A stretch of 64,000 bases of DNA from NCBI RefSeq assembly GCF_017571465.1, contig NZ_JAGETV010000004.1, forward strand, positions 100,669 to 164,668, read 5' to 3'. Origin of the DNA: Thiomicrorhabdus marina (GTDB lineage Bacteria > Pseudomonadota > Gammaproteobacteria > Thiomicrospirales > Thiomicrospiraceae). The notes beneath the pieces are model-generated. The model had not been told where the DNA came from, ran no database searches, and worked only from the letters and a program-made list of their open reading frames with translations. Both the position numbers and the translations under genes were made by a program. Shown here piece by piece: positions 43,409 through 52,636 of this stretch; within the stretch, counting starts at the first letter, position 1; each line of letters starts with the position of its first letter.

Positions 43409-44985
43409 AGATTAACCTGCGCTGTAACTTTTTTCTGGCATTGTAATAAACCATCAAATCGACCATCGGCATACAGTTGGTAGCCAGAAATTTCTTTTCG
43501 TAGCACAGCATACTGATCTTCATACCATAAAGGCATGGCAGCAAGTTTTTCATGCAATCGAGTTTGCAATTGACGGTACAACTCGGCTTGCTCAGCAATT
43601 GAATCACTTTGAGCTGCACGAGTGATTAAGGCATCAGCAACCTCATCTCTATAGCGCCCGCGGTTGGCACCTTTTGGCGGAATCGCATTCGATGCAAACA
43701 CATACTGAAAAATATCCGGGCTCTTCACACCAACCCAAGCAAGGCTATATAACTGGAAACGACCTTTCTTAATATCATTGTAAAAAGTTCCCCAATCATA
43801 GCTCTGAATTTTAAGGTGAATGCCCAGCGGTTTTAATTGTGACTGATAAATGGTCGCCAAACGAATTCGAGTCGGGTCATTCGAGGTTTTGTAACTTAGT
43901 TCAATAAACGGTTGATTATTCTTGTCTTTTTGAATTAATTCGGCAGGAATATCGACCTGCTTAAGCAGTGCTTTTGCCTTAGAGGGGTTGTATTCGTAAT
44001 CATCCAAGCCTTGTACACCACTCCAATGCTCAGGCACTAGAAGCCCTTCGCCTAGACGTGCATGGCCTTTAAACATCGCATCAATAACTGCCTGGCGGTT
44101 AATTCCGTGAGCAATCGCTTGGCGCATTGGTAACTGACTTAATAAGCGGTCTTCAAAGTTAAAACCGATATAGCCAAAGTTAGTGCCACGTGAAAATTTA
44201 ACCTTTACTTGTTTTTGCTGCTGGCAATAATTGACCAGCTCAGGTGACAAATCATTCTGCACGATATCCACTTCACCCTTGAGAATTTTCAGCACTCGAA
44301 CCGTGGCATCTTTAACAGGGATAAATACCAACTGCTGTTTATCTATACGACGCTCCAACACAATAGACTGTTCGGAAATACTCAAACAGCGACAAGCACC
44401 GGAGCCAAACGGTTCCAGATGAAAAGGATGATTTTGTTCGATTAATCGCTTAGGCAAAATGCCAATGACTAAGCGACCGACAAACAACGCATCCATCTCA
44501 TTTAAATGAAAATCGACGGTTAAATTATCAATTACCTTAATACGAGCAATGTTCTTTAATGAACCACGATGAGCTGATCCAAACTCTGGATTAAGTACAC
44601 TCAAATAGGTCGCAGCTATGTCTTCAGCGGTAAGCGGCGAGCCGTCAATAAAGCGGTTCTGTTCACGAGTCGAGAAACGATAATGCGTCGGCGATAATTG
44701 CTGCCATTCGGCTAAATCCGGGATCGGTGAAAAGCTGTCATCAAAATCGATTAACTGACGATACAACAAACGGTTTACACGACTGGATAAAGCATCGGTA
44801 GCCTTTCTCGGATCGAGCATTTGCGGACGGCCAGTAACCGCCATACGAATGATGTTTGGTGTATTTACCTGCGAACAGCCACTTATTGCCAAAGCACTCA
44901 AGGCGGCAGGAGCGCCTATACCACGCAATACAGGCGTAGCAGTAGACAAACTTTTAATAAACTGACGGCGATTGAAATTCGGCAT
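43405..44985 (-). CDS. Periplasmic oligopeptide-binding lipoprotein, SBP family 5
   Basis: The N-terminus NRRQFIKSLSTATPVLRGIG has a twin-arginine motif (RRQFIK) and then ISGC, a lipobox, so it is probably a Tat-exported lipoprotein. The body is a family 5 solute-binding protein (ATDALSSRVNRLLYRQL, YRFSTREQNRFIDGSPLTAEDIAATYLSVLN, later IAHGINRQAVIDAMF). It would capture peptides for the OppBC-type permease two genes on. No ATPase gene follows. First gene of the operon, with its own upstream terminator from tolC before it. Confidence 0.88.
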   Translation of the reverse strand: MPNFNRRQFIKSLSTATPVLRGIGAPAALSALAISGCSQVNTPNIIRMAVTGRPQMLDPRKATDALSSRVNRLLYRQLIDFDDSFSPIPDLAEWQQLSPTHYRFSTREQNRFIDGSPLTAEDIAATYLSVLNPEFGSAHRGSLKNIARIKVIDNLTVDFHLNEMDALFVGRLVIGILPKRLIEQNHPFHLEPFGSGACRCLSISEQSIVLERRIDKQQLVFIPVKDATVRVLKILKGEVDIVQNDLSPELVNYCQQQKQVKVKFSRGTNFGYIGFNFEDRLLSQLPMRQAIAHGINRQAVIDAMFKGHARLGEGLLVPEHWSGVQGLDDYEYNPSKAKALLKQVDIPAELIQKDKNNQPFIELSYKTSNDPTRIRLATIYQSQLKPLGIHLKIQSYDWGTFYNDIKKGRFQLYSLAWVGVKSPDIFQYVFASNAIPPKGANRGRYRDEVADALITRAAQSDSIAEQAELYRQLQTRLHEKLAAMPLWYEDQYAVLRKEISGYQLYADGRFDGLLQCQKKVTAQVNL

Positions 44986-45000
44986 ATTAAAGGACGTTAA

Positions 45001-45031
45001 ACAAAAAAGGCATGCTTAATAACCTGCCTTT
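45001..45031 (-). terminator. Terminator after tolC-like gene
   Basis: On the minus strand AAAGGCA (45031-45025) pairs with TGCCTTT (45012-45006), followed by more T residues. It separates the tolC-like gene from the peptide-transport operon. Confidence 0.8.
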
Positions 45032-45086
45032 AAATGAAAGCAGCAGAAATGTATCACTAGACAATTGCGAAGCATCGCTAAAGAAA

Positions 45087-46415
45087 TTATTCTGCTGTGG
45101 TACGCAACATTTGATCGAATGCAATAAGATCTTGCTCGGTCAAATCGCCAAGTGCCGCTTCTAAACGCAAAGAATTCAGCACTTGATTATGTAATGCCTC
45201 AATTAAATTCTTGCGTGCATCAACTTGATTGGAACGAGCGCTGAAGACTTCTAATAAATCTTTCAAACCAACCTTAAAACCTTCTTCCGCCGCTTCTAAG
45301 AAAGCGTCATTCGATTTAACCGCTTCACGTAGAGCAGCAATCAATACTTCGCCACGTTCAATATTTCGGGCTTGTGAACGAGCATTCAGGCGCGCAGTAT
45401 TTTTACTATCACGTAATGCTTCTAAACTTTTCTGATTTTGGAAACGTGCCGAGCTCACATTCGCATCAGTACTTCCTCCGCTATAAATCGGCATGGAAAC
45501 ATTAAAGCTAATAGCGCTTCCGGTTGCATCTTTTACACCAGGTGCGTCGTCATAGCTTGTATCGTTAAGGCGCGCCTGTAAAGAAACGGTTGGCCAGTAA
45601 CCTGATTTTTGTACTTCAATCTCTTGCTTCGCGATTTGCGATTGTGCCAGTGCCGATTGCACCGCCAAATTCTGGGTTTGCGCAGTTTGCTCAATATCGG
45701 CTAAATTCAGTTGATAAGCTGGAAATTTCGTTGTCATTGGCAAGGTTTTCAAAGCGCCGTATGCCTGACCAGTTATTTTCATCAGCTCTTCGTTAGCAAT
45801 ATCTAAGCTATTTTCGGCATTAATACGATTTGACTTTGAAATGTCATAATTAGATTTTGCTTGCAATACATCTACTTGACTCGCTAATCCAACTTCTGCA
45901 GAAGCAGTTGCACTTTCCAACTGTAGACGATCCGATTCTTCACGACTCTGGAATAGTTTCAACGTCTGTTGCGCTAGCAACACATTAAAATACGCTTCAG
46001 TCACTTTCAAAATCAAGTCTTGCTCTGCGGTTTTCAAAGCCAATTGTGAAGCATTCAATGCCAATTCCGACTGGTCGATTCGTGCCCACATCTCATGCTG
46101 ATACACACTTTGATTAAGGGTTACCGATAAGTCCATACTGTCGACTTCAGAAGCATGACTAATACTGTTTTGGTTGACATAACTAGCATCGGCTTGGATT
46201 TGCGGGCGTAAACCACCTTCTAATGCGCGCAGTTGCTGTTGATCGGATTGATATTGAGCTTTAGCCTGCGCCAGAGAAGGGTCGTATTGCAGAGCCATTT
46301 GATAGATATCAACCAAACCTGAAGTCTGAGCTACAACCGGTTGTGCCATTCCTGAAAACAGTGCGACAGACAGTAAAGATGAAAGAGAGGTTTTTTGTAA
46401 TTTGTTAACAGACAT
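45087..46415 (-). CDS. tolC: TolC-family outer-membrane efflux protein
   Basis: A trimeric outer-membrane channel that crosses the periplasm. Signal peptide MSVNKLQKTSLSSLLSVALF...AQPVVA precedes the typical first helix GLVDIYQMALQYDPSLAQAKAQY. The two structural repeats each contain a helical barrel stretch (AYFNVLLAQQTLKLFQSREE and later QKSLEALRDSKNTARLNARS) around a beta-barrel part (SGYWPTVSLQARLND). ATG at 46415 follows AAGGGCG; upstream in-frame codons up to 46529 run into the CYTH gene. Fourteen bases behind that gene, so co-transcribed. About 442 residues, close to TolC. Confidence 0.9.
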   Translation of the reverse strand: MSVNKLQKTSLSSLLSVALFSGMAQPVVAQTSGLVDIYQMALQYDPSLAQAKAQYQSDQQQLRALEGGLRPQIQADASYVNQNSISHASEVDSMDLSVTLNQSVYQHEMWARIDQSELALNASQLALKTAEQDLILKVTEAYFNVLLAQQTLKLFQSREESDRLQLESATASAEVGLASQVDVLQAKSNYDISKSNRINAENSLDIANEELMKITGQAYGALKTLPMTTKFPAYQLNLADIEQTAQTQNLAVQSALAQSQIAKQEIEVQKSGYWPTVSLQARLNDTSYDDAPGVKDATGSAISFNVSMPIYSGGSTDANVSSARFQNQKSLEALRDSKNTARLNARSQARNIERGEVLIAALREAVKSNDAFLEAAEEGFKVGLKDLLEVFSARSNQVDARKNLIEALHNQVLNSLRLEAALGDLTEQDLIAFDQMLRTTAE

Positions 46416-46428
46416 TATCGCGCCCTTT

Positions 46429-46932
46429 TTAAAAGTTTTTGTTTTTTTCATCTTCATTCCAACTTTGATATGGATATTCAGATAAGCTGATATTGTAATA
46501 GCGCGCTTCATGGGTAACTTCTGTGCCAACCCATACCGGCATTTCTACCTTTTCGTCCTCATCGCGCATTTCAACTTCAGCAACGACTAATCCTGCATTG
46601 TCGCCAAAGAATTCATCAATTTCCCAAACATGTTCGCCATGCTTGACCAAATATCGTGTTTTCTTAATGACAGGCCCGACGGCCAAAGTCGCTAACATTT
46701 TTTCGGCATCGGCCAAATCAATTGGATATTCATATTCGTCACGGCTTAAACCAATTTCTAAACTTTTGATATTAATATTGGCCGAATCACCTTCAATACG
46801 AATGCGCACTGAACTTTTGGAAACACCTTGCAGCGGTGTTAAGTAACCTTGTGCAAAGTCGGTCTGTTGATAGGCCGATGCCTTCCATGAATCATCGGTT
46901 AGCAGAAATTTTCGTTCTATTTCACGAGCCAT
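46429..46932 (-). CDS. CYTH-domain protein
   Basis: It starts MAREIERKFLL, the EXEXK-type hallmark of the CYTH triphosphate-tunnel fold, followed by the charged strands VRIRIEG, YEYPIDL, KKTRYLVKHGEHVWEIDEFFGDN and LVVAEVEMRDEDE, which line the tunnel with lysines, arginines and glutamates. Bacterial single-domain CYTH proteins of this size are inorganic triphosphatases or unassigned. The substrate is not certain. Coupled to tolC downstream. Confidence 0.85.
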   Translation of the reverse strand: MAREIERKFLLTDDSWKASAYQQTDFAQGYLTPLQGVSKSSVRIRIEGDSANINIKSLEIGLSRDEYEYPIDLADAEKMLATLAVGPVIKKTRYLVKHGEHVWEIDEFFGDNAGLVVAEVEMRDEDEKVEMPVWVGTEVTHEARYYNISLSEYPYQSWNEDEKNKNF

Positions 46933-46968
46933 AAGTAGCGCTGTTTTCCAGTTATAGAGTCTTATTAT

Positions 46969-47865
46969 TTATTTGATTGGGTTGAATACACCCGTTGAAA
47001 GGTAACGATCACCGCGATCACAAACAATGGTAACAATCGTCGCATTTTCAACTTCTTGCGCCACCTTTAAAGCCGCAGCCATAGCGCCGCCGGAAGAAAC
47101 TCCGGCAAAGATACCTTCTTCTTTAGCCATAGCACGCATCGTGTCTTCTGCAAGGCTCTGTGACATATCAATAATTCGATCAACACGAGTATTTTCATAG
47201 ATTTTTGGCATATACTCTTTCGGCCAACGACGTATTCCCGGAATCGCTGCGCCATCTTCTGGCTGAACACCAACAATCTGAATATTCGGGTTTTGTTCTT
47301 TCAAGTACATTGAAGTACCCATAATGGTTCCTGTCGTTCCCATAGCGCTTACAAAATGCGTAACTTGACCTTGAGTTGCATGCCAGATTTCCGGGCCGGT
47401 CGAATGGTAGTGTGCCAAAGGGTTATCGGGATTAGCAAACTGATCTAACATAATCCCTTCACCGGCTTGCACCATTTTCTCAGCTAAATCTCTGGCACCT
47501 TCCATGCCCTGCTCTTTAGTGACTTCAATTAATTCCGCACCATAGGCAGCCATGGATGCTTTACGCTCCATACTCATATTATTGGGCATAATTAACTTCA
47601 TCTTGTAACCCATTAAAGATGCCGCCATTGCGAGGGCAATTCCCGTGTTGCCGCTGGTCGCTTCAATTAGCGTATCGCCGGGGTTAATATCCCCGCGTTC
47701 CTGCGCTTTCTGAATCATATACAAAGCGGGACGATCTTTAACCGAACCGGCTGGATTATTGCCCTCTAGCTTTGCTAACACAACACTGTTAGTTGCTGGA
47801 TTGACGAGGCGTTGTACTTTCACTAGAGGTGTATTTCCTACAAAATCAACCAAGGTCGGGTACAT
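46969..47865 (-). CDS. cysM: Cysteine synthase B
   Basis: A PLP enzyme that makes cysteine from O-acetylserine and sulfide or thiosulfate. LVDFVGNTPLVKVQRL, the Schiff-base lysine in GSVKDRPALYMI, the phosphate loop TSGNTGIALAMAA, MGTTGTIMG and the C-terminal VCDRGDRYLSTGVF match. The CysM-type residues near the end of the chain (DRGDRYLSTG) and its length support CysM over CysK. ATG at 47865 follows AAAGGA. It lies behind the UbiA-like gene. Confidence 0.93.
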   Translation of the reverse strand: MYPTLVDFVGNTPLVKVQRLVNPATNSVVLAKLEGNNPAGSVKDRPALYMIQKAQERGDINPGDTLIEATSGNTGIALAMAASLMGYKMKLIMPNNMSMERKASMAAYGAELIEVTKEQGMEGARDLAEKMVQAGEGIMLDQFANPDNPLAHYHSTGPEIWHATQGQVTHFVSAMGTTGTIMGTSMYLKEQNPNIQIVGVQPEDGAAIPGIRRWPKEYMPKIYENTRVDRIIDMSQSLAEDTMRAMAKEEGIFAGVSSGGAMAAALKVAQEVENATIVTIVCDRGDRYLSTGVFNPIK

Positions 47866-47919
47866 AGATAAATCCTTTATTTCGCAATCTTTGCTCATGC
47901 TAAAAAAGTGAGCGCCAAA

Positions 47920-48897
47920 TTAAAAACTAAGCAACAACGCTAGGCTCAATGGCAAGAGGAGGTTTATTATGACATTCATTGCTAAAATTGGGCGTAAATT
48001 CGTAAGATTTTCTTGTGAAAGAACCAAACCACCTTTTTGAATATCAGCAATAGCTTGTCGCGGCAATGTTTTCAGCCATTTTTCAAAATAAACGACCATC
48101 CATAGCATTGCGATTCCCCAAAGCAAAGCCCAGTTTATTAGCGGAATTTGCAAACTTTGTGCAAAAACATAAATTAACCCGACACTGACAATCTGACTGA
48201 CGTAGAACAGCCACTTAACTCCGATTCCATAACGCATCCATAAATTAAAACGACCAATTTGTCTGTCAGCGTGAATGTCTGGAATTTGGTTGAGAAGCAA
48301 CAGATTATTGACCCAGATAAAAACGATTAAACTCGCAATCATCGCCGGCAGTGACAAAACAAAACTCCCAATCAAAACCGTAAAGGCGCCAAACAGCATA
48401 ATTGGCCCGAAACCTAGACCCGCAGCAAACCAACAAAGCCATGGAAAAGCGGTGATGTGTGTCGTGTAGAAATAGATCAACACTAAGCCAACCAAACCTA
48501 GTGGAATTAACAGCAGTGAAAAACTGAAGATAAAATATATTCCGCTAAGAACAACTAAAAGAGTCAAAATCCAGAACACTTTCTCTGCAAGATTTATGGC
48601 CGCAACAGAGTCCAAAAGCCCACCGGTTCCGCCGCTGAAAGGCGTTTTAGTTGTAATCATGTCTAAGCCGGAACGACTGTCATCAATTTCATTACGCAAA
48701 TTGACCGCCGCATGTGCACTGAGAAATACAATTAACAGTAACCCGAAATCAAACCAGTTGAAGGCGATATTATTACTGATCCCTAAATTTATGGAATGTA
48801 AGCTTAACGCACTGGCTAGAAGCAATACCGAAATGCTTAACACAAGGAAATTGGGGCGCGTCGACATTAACACGGGCTTAATCTGAGATATATTCAT
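47920..48897 (-). CDS. UbiA-family prenyltransferase-like membrane protein
   Basis: Eight or nine transmembrane helices with two short aspartate motifs: AAVNLRNEIDDSRSGLD and NQIPDIHADRQIGRFNLW, the NxxxD/DxxxD pairs that bind magnesium and prenyl diphosphate in the UbiA superfamily. Most like MenA- or UbiA-type enzymes; the aromatic acceptor cannot be assigned. The start at 48897 opens MNISQIKPVLMSTRPNFLVL, typical of the family; in-frame codons up to 49002 give a hydrophilic extension and are less likely. The ribosome site is weak. Diverges from the chemoreceptor. Confidence 0.8.
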   Translation of the reverse strand: MNISQIKPVLMSTRPNFLVLSISVLLLASALSLHSINLGISNNIAFNWFDFGLLLIVFLSAHAAVNLRNEIDDSRSGLDMITTKTPFSGGTGGLLDSVAAINLAEKVFWILTLLVVLSGIYFIFSFSLLLIPLGLVGLVLIYFYTTHITAFPWLCWFAAGLGFGPIMLFGAFTVLIGSFVLSLPAMIASLIVFIWVNNLLLLNQIPDIHADRQIGRFNLWMRYGIGVKWLFYVSQIVSVGLIYVFAQSLQIPLINWALLWGIAMLWMVVYFEKWLKTLPRQAIADIQKGGLVLSQENLTNLRPILAMNVIINLLLPLSLALLLSF

Positions 48898-49168
48898 TTT
48901 TTTCACGTTTTCGGTTTCCGGAAAAGAATATTGGCTTGCACGACAAACCTCAATTCCTTTACTCCCATAAAAATACATACTTAACAAAATGCCCTGCAAC
49001 ATAACAAAAATTTACAGGGTAAAGCTCTGCAAAACTGATAAAAATTGACAGCGAACAAGGCCGTTTACACTTTTTTTGCGATGATAGCTATACCACTAAA
49101 CTTTTATCTTCTAAGTGCAGTTTGCAACAACGGTAGAAGATAATTCATAGATACTTTCGGGATTTACT

Positions 49169-51775
49169 ATGCTTACCCAATCATCTCTTCGCGTCAAAGT
49201 TATCACCATAGCCAGTATTGTCGGCATGCTTGTCGCCATCATCATTGGTGTCCTGTTATATTTTTCTTCTGTTGCACCTGTTAAGCAGCAAGTTGAAAAT
49301 GAGCTAAGCACTAAAATGCAAACCTATATTGAATCGCAACTCGAACTTAAGATTCAGGGCGGCATTATTGGCTCGACAGCTCTGAGCTTCCATGAAGACA
49401 CTATCACTGCCCTAGAAAGCGGTTATGCATCCGACATTGAAAAATTAGTGTACTCAATTCGACAAAGGTATGCAGATCAGTCGAATTACAAAAATATTAA
49501 AACCGAAGTAATCTTGCCAAATGGTCAGTCGATTATTCAATCTTGGACAGACAAACTTCCAAATAAAAATCATAGTTCTGATGCATTCTTTAAAAAAGTA
49601 ACAAGCGATAAGCAATCTTTTGGCTCACTGACTATCGATGAACGCGGTGTAGGTGTCGTTGCCCTATCACCGGTAATGAATAACGGCACAATGCTCGGCA
49701 TGCTTTCAATGACACAAGGCTTAGCATCAGTCGGCAAAAGTTTTGTTAAAGAGCATGATGGCTACTGGGTTTTACTGGTCGATAAAAACTATCTTAAAAA
49801 TAAATTTAATAACCCGGAAATGTTGAACAAGAACACATCGGTAGGCAATCATTATGTTGTTGCTAATAACCGTTGGTTTCAGCCTGAATCTATTGAGTTG
49901 GCAGAACACTTCAATGATGGCGGTGTTGACGGCCATAATGTCTATGTTAAAGACCATCATGCTTATATCGATATTCCTGCTCTTGATGAAGAAGGCAAGC
50001 CTTTCGGTCGTCACCTATTCATTCTTAACGAAAAGGTTTACACCGGCCCAATTACTTCAGCAATGAATTCTGCTTGGCTTTCAATTATCGGCATTATCGC
50101 CGGTATCATCGCACTTGCAGCAGTACTTGTCATGGTTGTGAACCGTGTAGTCATTAAACCTCTGGTACAAGTTCAACAAGTAACTGACCAGATCCTACAA
50201 ACCGGCGATTTCAGCAAAAAATTCAATATCAATTCCAAAGACGAAGTTGGTCAGACAGCAACTGCTTTGAATAATTTGCTGGATAACATCAGCAATGCTC
50301 TAGATGAAGCAAATGACATAGTGAAAGCCATTGCAGCCGGTAACTTTTCTCGAACCATTACCGGCAGCTATAAAGGCGATTTGGCAGCGCTCAAAGACGG
50401 TATAAACAACAGCGCGCACAACATCTCACATGTAATGGAAGAACTTTCGAAAGTAATGCAGTCTCTAAGAGACGGCAATTACAATGTTGAAATCAATTCC
50501 GGTGTTGCTAGCGGTGACTTTAAAACCATGATTGATAATGCGCAGATTGCCATGAACGAAACCGATCAAGTAGTACGCGAAATCAATGATGTTATGCAAG
50601 ATATGCGCAATGGTAATTTCGCTAACCGCATTGCCGGTAACACCTCTGGTGAGCTAACCATCCTGAAGGATCGTATTAACGAATCCATGGACGTCTTAGA
50701 AAAAGCCTTAGCTGAAATCACTAAAGTAGTGACTGGTCAGGCTAGCGGTGATTTGACACAGCGAATCAATGGCGAATATCGTGGCGAACTTGAAGAGCTT
50801 AAGCTTGCCGTCAACCAGTCGATTGAGCGCTTAGCGAGTACCGTTAATCAGGCAATTCACACATCTGGCACCGTTACGAATGAGGCGATTTCACTTTCTA
50901 CCGATGCAAGCGACTTAAGTTCTCGTGTACAGCAACAGGCAGCCGCTTTAGAAGAAACGTCTGCCACTATGGAAGAGATGAATTCGGCGGTTCAAAACAA
51001 TACCGAAAATGCCCATCAAGCGGCACAGGTATTCGAACAGGTCCATGGCAACGCCACTCAAGCCGGCCAAGTAATGGAAAAAACCATCGAAGCAATGGGC
51101 TCGATCCAAGACTCTAGCCATGAAATTGCTGAGATTGTCACCTTAATTGACAGTATCGCTTTCCAAACCAACCTACTGGCGTTAAATGCTGCGGTTGAAG
51201 CTGCTCGTGCTGGTGAACACGGTCGTGGCTTTGCAGTGGTAGCCGGAGAAGTTCGGGCACTGGCACAAAAATCAGCTGACGCCGCAAAAGACATTAAACA
51301 ACTAATCGATTCAAGCGTTGCTCGAATCGACCAAGGTACAAAATTAGCAAGTGAAACCGGTAAAGTCATTCATGAGATCACCCTATCAATTGATAGTGCT
51401 AATGATATGATTCACCAAATCAACAATGCTTCTGCCGAGCAAGCTGAAGGCGTCAACCAGGTTTATCAAGCAATCAGTGATATTGACGCCGCAACTCAAC
51501 AAAACTCGGCTCTAGTTGATCGTACCTCTGCTGCGGCACGTACCATGAGCGAAGAAGCGCAAAACTTACAAGACAATATGTCCTTCTTTAAAACTGGCGC
51601 TAAAGTTTCTACGCCTAAGAGAGTAACGGCAACGCCACAAGTTGAAAAGCCCACGAGTAAAACCGCTTCGGCACCAGTGGAACGCTTAGCCGCACCAAGC
51701 AAATCTAAAGTTCAAGAACCTGCTCCAACCAAAGCCCCTTCTTCTGGAAACGGCGATGAGTGGGAAGACTTCTAA
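49169..51775 (+). CDS. Methyl-accepting chemotaxis protein with poly-HAMP
   Basis: An inner-membrane chemoreceptor of 868 residues. TM1 (10-33), a periplasmic sensor of about 270 residues (Cache-like by size), TM2 near 304-330 (IIGIIAGIIALAAVLVMVV), a HAMP, then several HAMP-like units with IAAGNFSRTITGSYKGDLAAL, LRDGNYNVEI and MRNGNFANRIAGNTSGEL. The signalling tip is EIVTLIDSIAFQTNLLALNA...AARAGEHGRGFAVVAGEVRAL. A proline/lysine-rich linker ends in EWEDF, a CheR/CheB docking pentapeptide type. Ligand unknown. No chemotaxis genes nearby. Confidence 0.93.
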   Translation: MLTQSSLRVKVITIASIVGMLVAIIIGVLLYFSSVAPVKQQVENELSTKMQTYIESQLELKIQGGIIGSTALSFHEDTITALESGYASDIEKLVYSIRQRYADQSNYKNIKTEVILPNGQSIIQSWTDKLPNKNHSSDAFFKKVTSDKQSFGSLTIDERGVGVVALSPVMNNGTMLGMLSMTQGLASVGKSFVKEHDGYWVLLVDKNYLKNKFNNPEMLNKNTSVGNHYVVANNRWFQPESIELAEHFNDGGVDGHNVYVKDHHAYIDIPALDEEGKPFGRHLFILNEKVYTGPITSAMNSAWLSIIGIIAGIIALAAVLVMVVNRVVIKPLVQVQQVTDQILQTGDFSKKFNINSKDEVGQTATALNNLLDNISNALDEANDIVKAIAAGNFSRTITGSYKGDLAALKDGINNSAHNISHVMEELSKVMQSLRDGNYNVEINSGVASGDFKTMIDNAQIAMNETDQVVREINDVMQDMRNGNFANRIAGNTSGELTILKDRINESMDVLEKALAEITKVVTGQASGDLTQRINGEYRGELEELKLAVNQSIERLASTVNQAIHTSGTVTNEAISLSTDASDLSSRVQQQAAALEETSATMEEMNSAVQNNTENAHQAAQVFEQVHGNATQAGQVMEKTIEAMGSIQDSSHEIAEIVTLIDSIAFQTNLLALNAAVEAARAGEHGRGFAVVAGEVRALAQKSADAAKDIKQLIDSSVARIDQGTKLASETGKVIHEITLSIDSANDMIHQINNASAEQAEGVNQVYQAISDIDAATQQNSALVDRTSAAARTMSEEAQNLQDNMSFFKTGAKVSTPKRVTATPQVEKPTSKTASAPVERLAAPSKSKVQEPAPTKAPSSGNGDEWEDF

Positions 51776-51810
51776 ATATTAGCCTCTGTAACAGTACGCT
51801 AAAAAAGCAA

Positions 51811-51838
51811 AAGCCCGGAACAATATCCGGGCTTTTTA
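51811..51838. terminator. Terminator after chemoreceptor gene
   Basis: AGCCCGGA (51812-51819) pairs with TCCGGGCT (51825-51832), followed by T residues; the preceding A-run lets it also serve the converging minus-strand gene. Confidence 0.9.
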
Positions 51839-51860
51839 TTGGCTGCTCTCAACTTAAAAC

Positions 51861-52346
51861 TTACTTAAGTTTTTCTTTGGCCATCGCAATCATGCTTGGA
51901 TAAACTTCATTGATTAATTTGTCATATTGCTCAGCGGTCAATGTCTTTTTAACAAACTGATGACATTTCATTTTGCCTTCCATCAATTTCGCACGTAACT
52001 CAGCAATCTTAGCATGGCGGTTTTTCATTTCTTCAAGACCTGCGCCTGCAAGTGCAATTTTTTGTGATTCACTTTCCATCTCATGAATTTTGTTAATCAA
52101 TTTCTTACCGTTTTTACCTTTTGTAGTGCGAAACTCATTGAATGTTTTGCATTGCTCGGCAGTTAGGTTTAGAGCCTCTTCACTGTTAACCACTACTGGA
52201 ATAAAGTTTGGCATGTAATTAGCGTGAAAGTTGGCACGAATATCTTCAACTTTAGGCTGTACTTTCACACAGGCATCTTGTGCATGTGCAAAAGACGAAG
52301 CAATCAATAGTGAACCGGTAACTGCTGCAACAAAAAGCTTACGCAT
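51861..52346 (-). CDS. Periplasmic Spy/CpxP-like LTxxQ protein
   Basis: Signal peptide MRKLFVAAVTGSLLIASSFAHA precedes a helical mature domain of about 139 residues. Two LTxxQ-type motifs, LNLTAEQCKTFNEF (about 60) and TLTAEQYDKLI (about 140), are the mark of the CpxP/Spy family of periplasmic chaperones. Cysteines DACVKV, EQCKTF and MKCHQF may form disulfides or bind metal. Whether it acts as a chaperone is inference. Confidence 0.8.
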   Translation of the reverse strand: MRKLFVAAVTGSLLIASSFAHAQDACVKVQPKVEDIRANFHANYMPNFIPVVVNSEEALNLTAEQCKTFNEFRTTKGKNGKKLINKIHEMESESQKIALAGAGLEEMKNRHAKIAELRAKLMEGKMKCHQFVKKTLTAEQYDKLINEVYPSMIAMAKEKLK

Positions 52347-52636
52347 ATTTAAATCCTTTCTTGTGTTTAGTGCGGGTAATTTTAATTAGTTTTTTCTAAT
52401 ATTAGCATAACAAAACCCATGCATAAACTTTATTTATAATAAGTTAATTTTTCTTTTGAGGAAGCTTAATGAAAAAAGTAAGAGCGATCCAAAGCATTTA
52501 GCCTATGCAAACGCAGAACAAATCCATTTAGAATGGGGAAATTAAGCATTCCCCTATCTAAAAGTTAAGACCTACCGCAATGATCGGCAGAAGAGCTTTT
52601 AAATTATTATTTTGATGATTGCTTGGAACCAAGCTA
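52347..52636. other. 290-bp region with a broken short reading frame
   Basis: Between two minus-strand genes. GAGGAAGC-N3-ATG at 52460-52471 begins a short plus-strand frame (MKKVRAIQSI, stop), while the frame one base over continues DPKHLAYANAEQIHLEWGN to a stop at 52545. This looks like a tiny gene broken by a frame slip, or chance. The rest is promoter-like AT-rich sequence. Confidence 0.3.
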
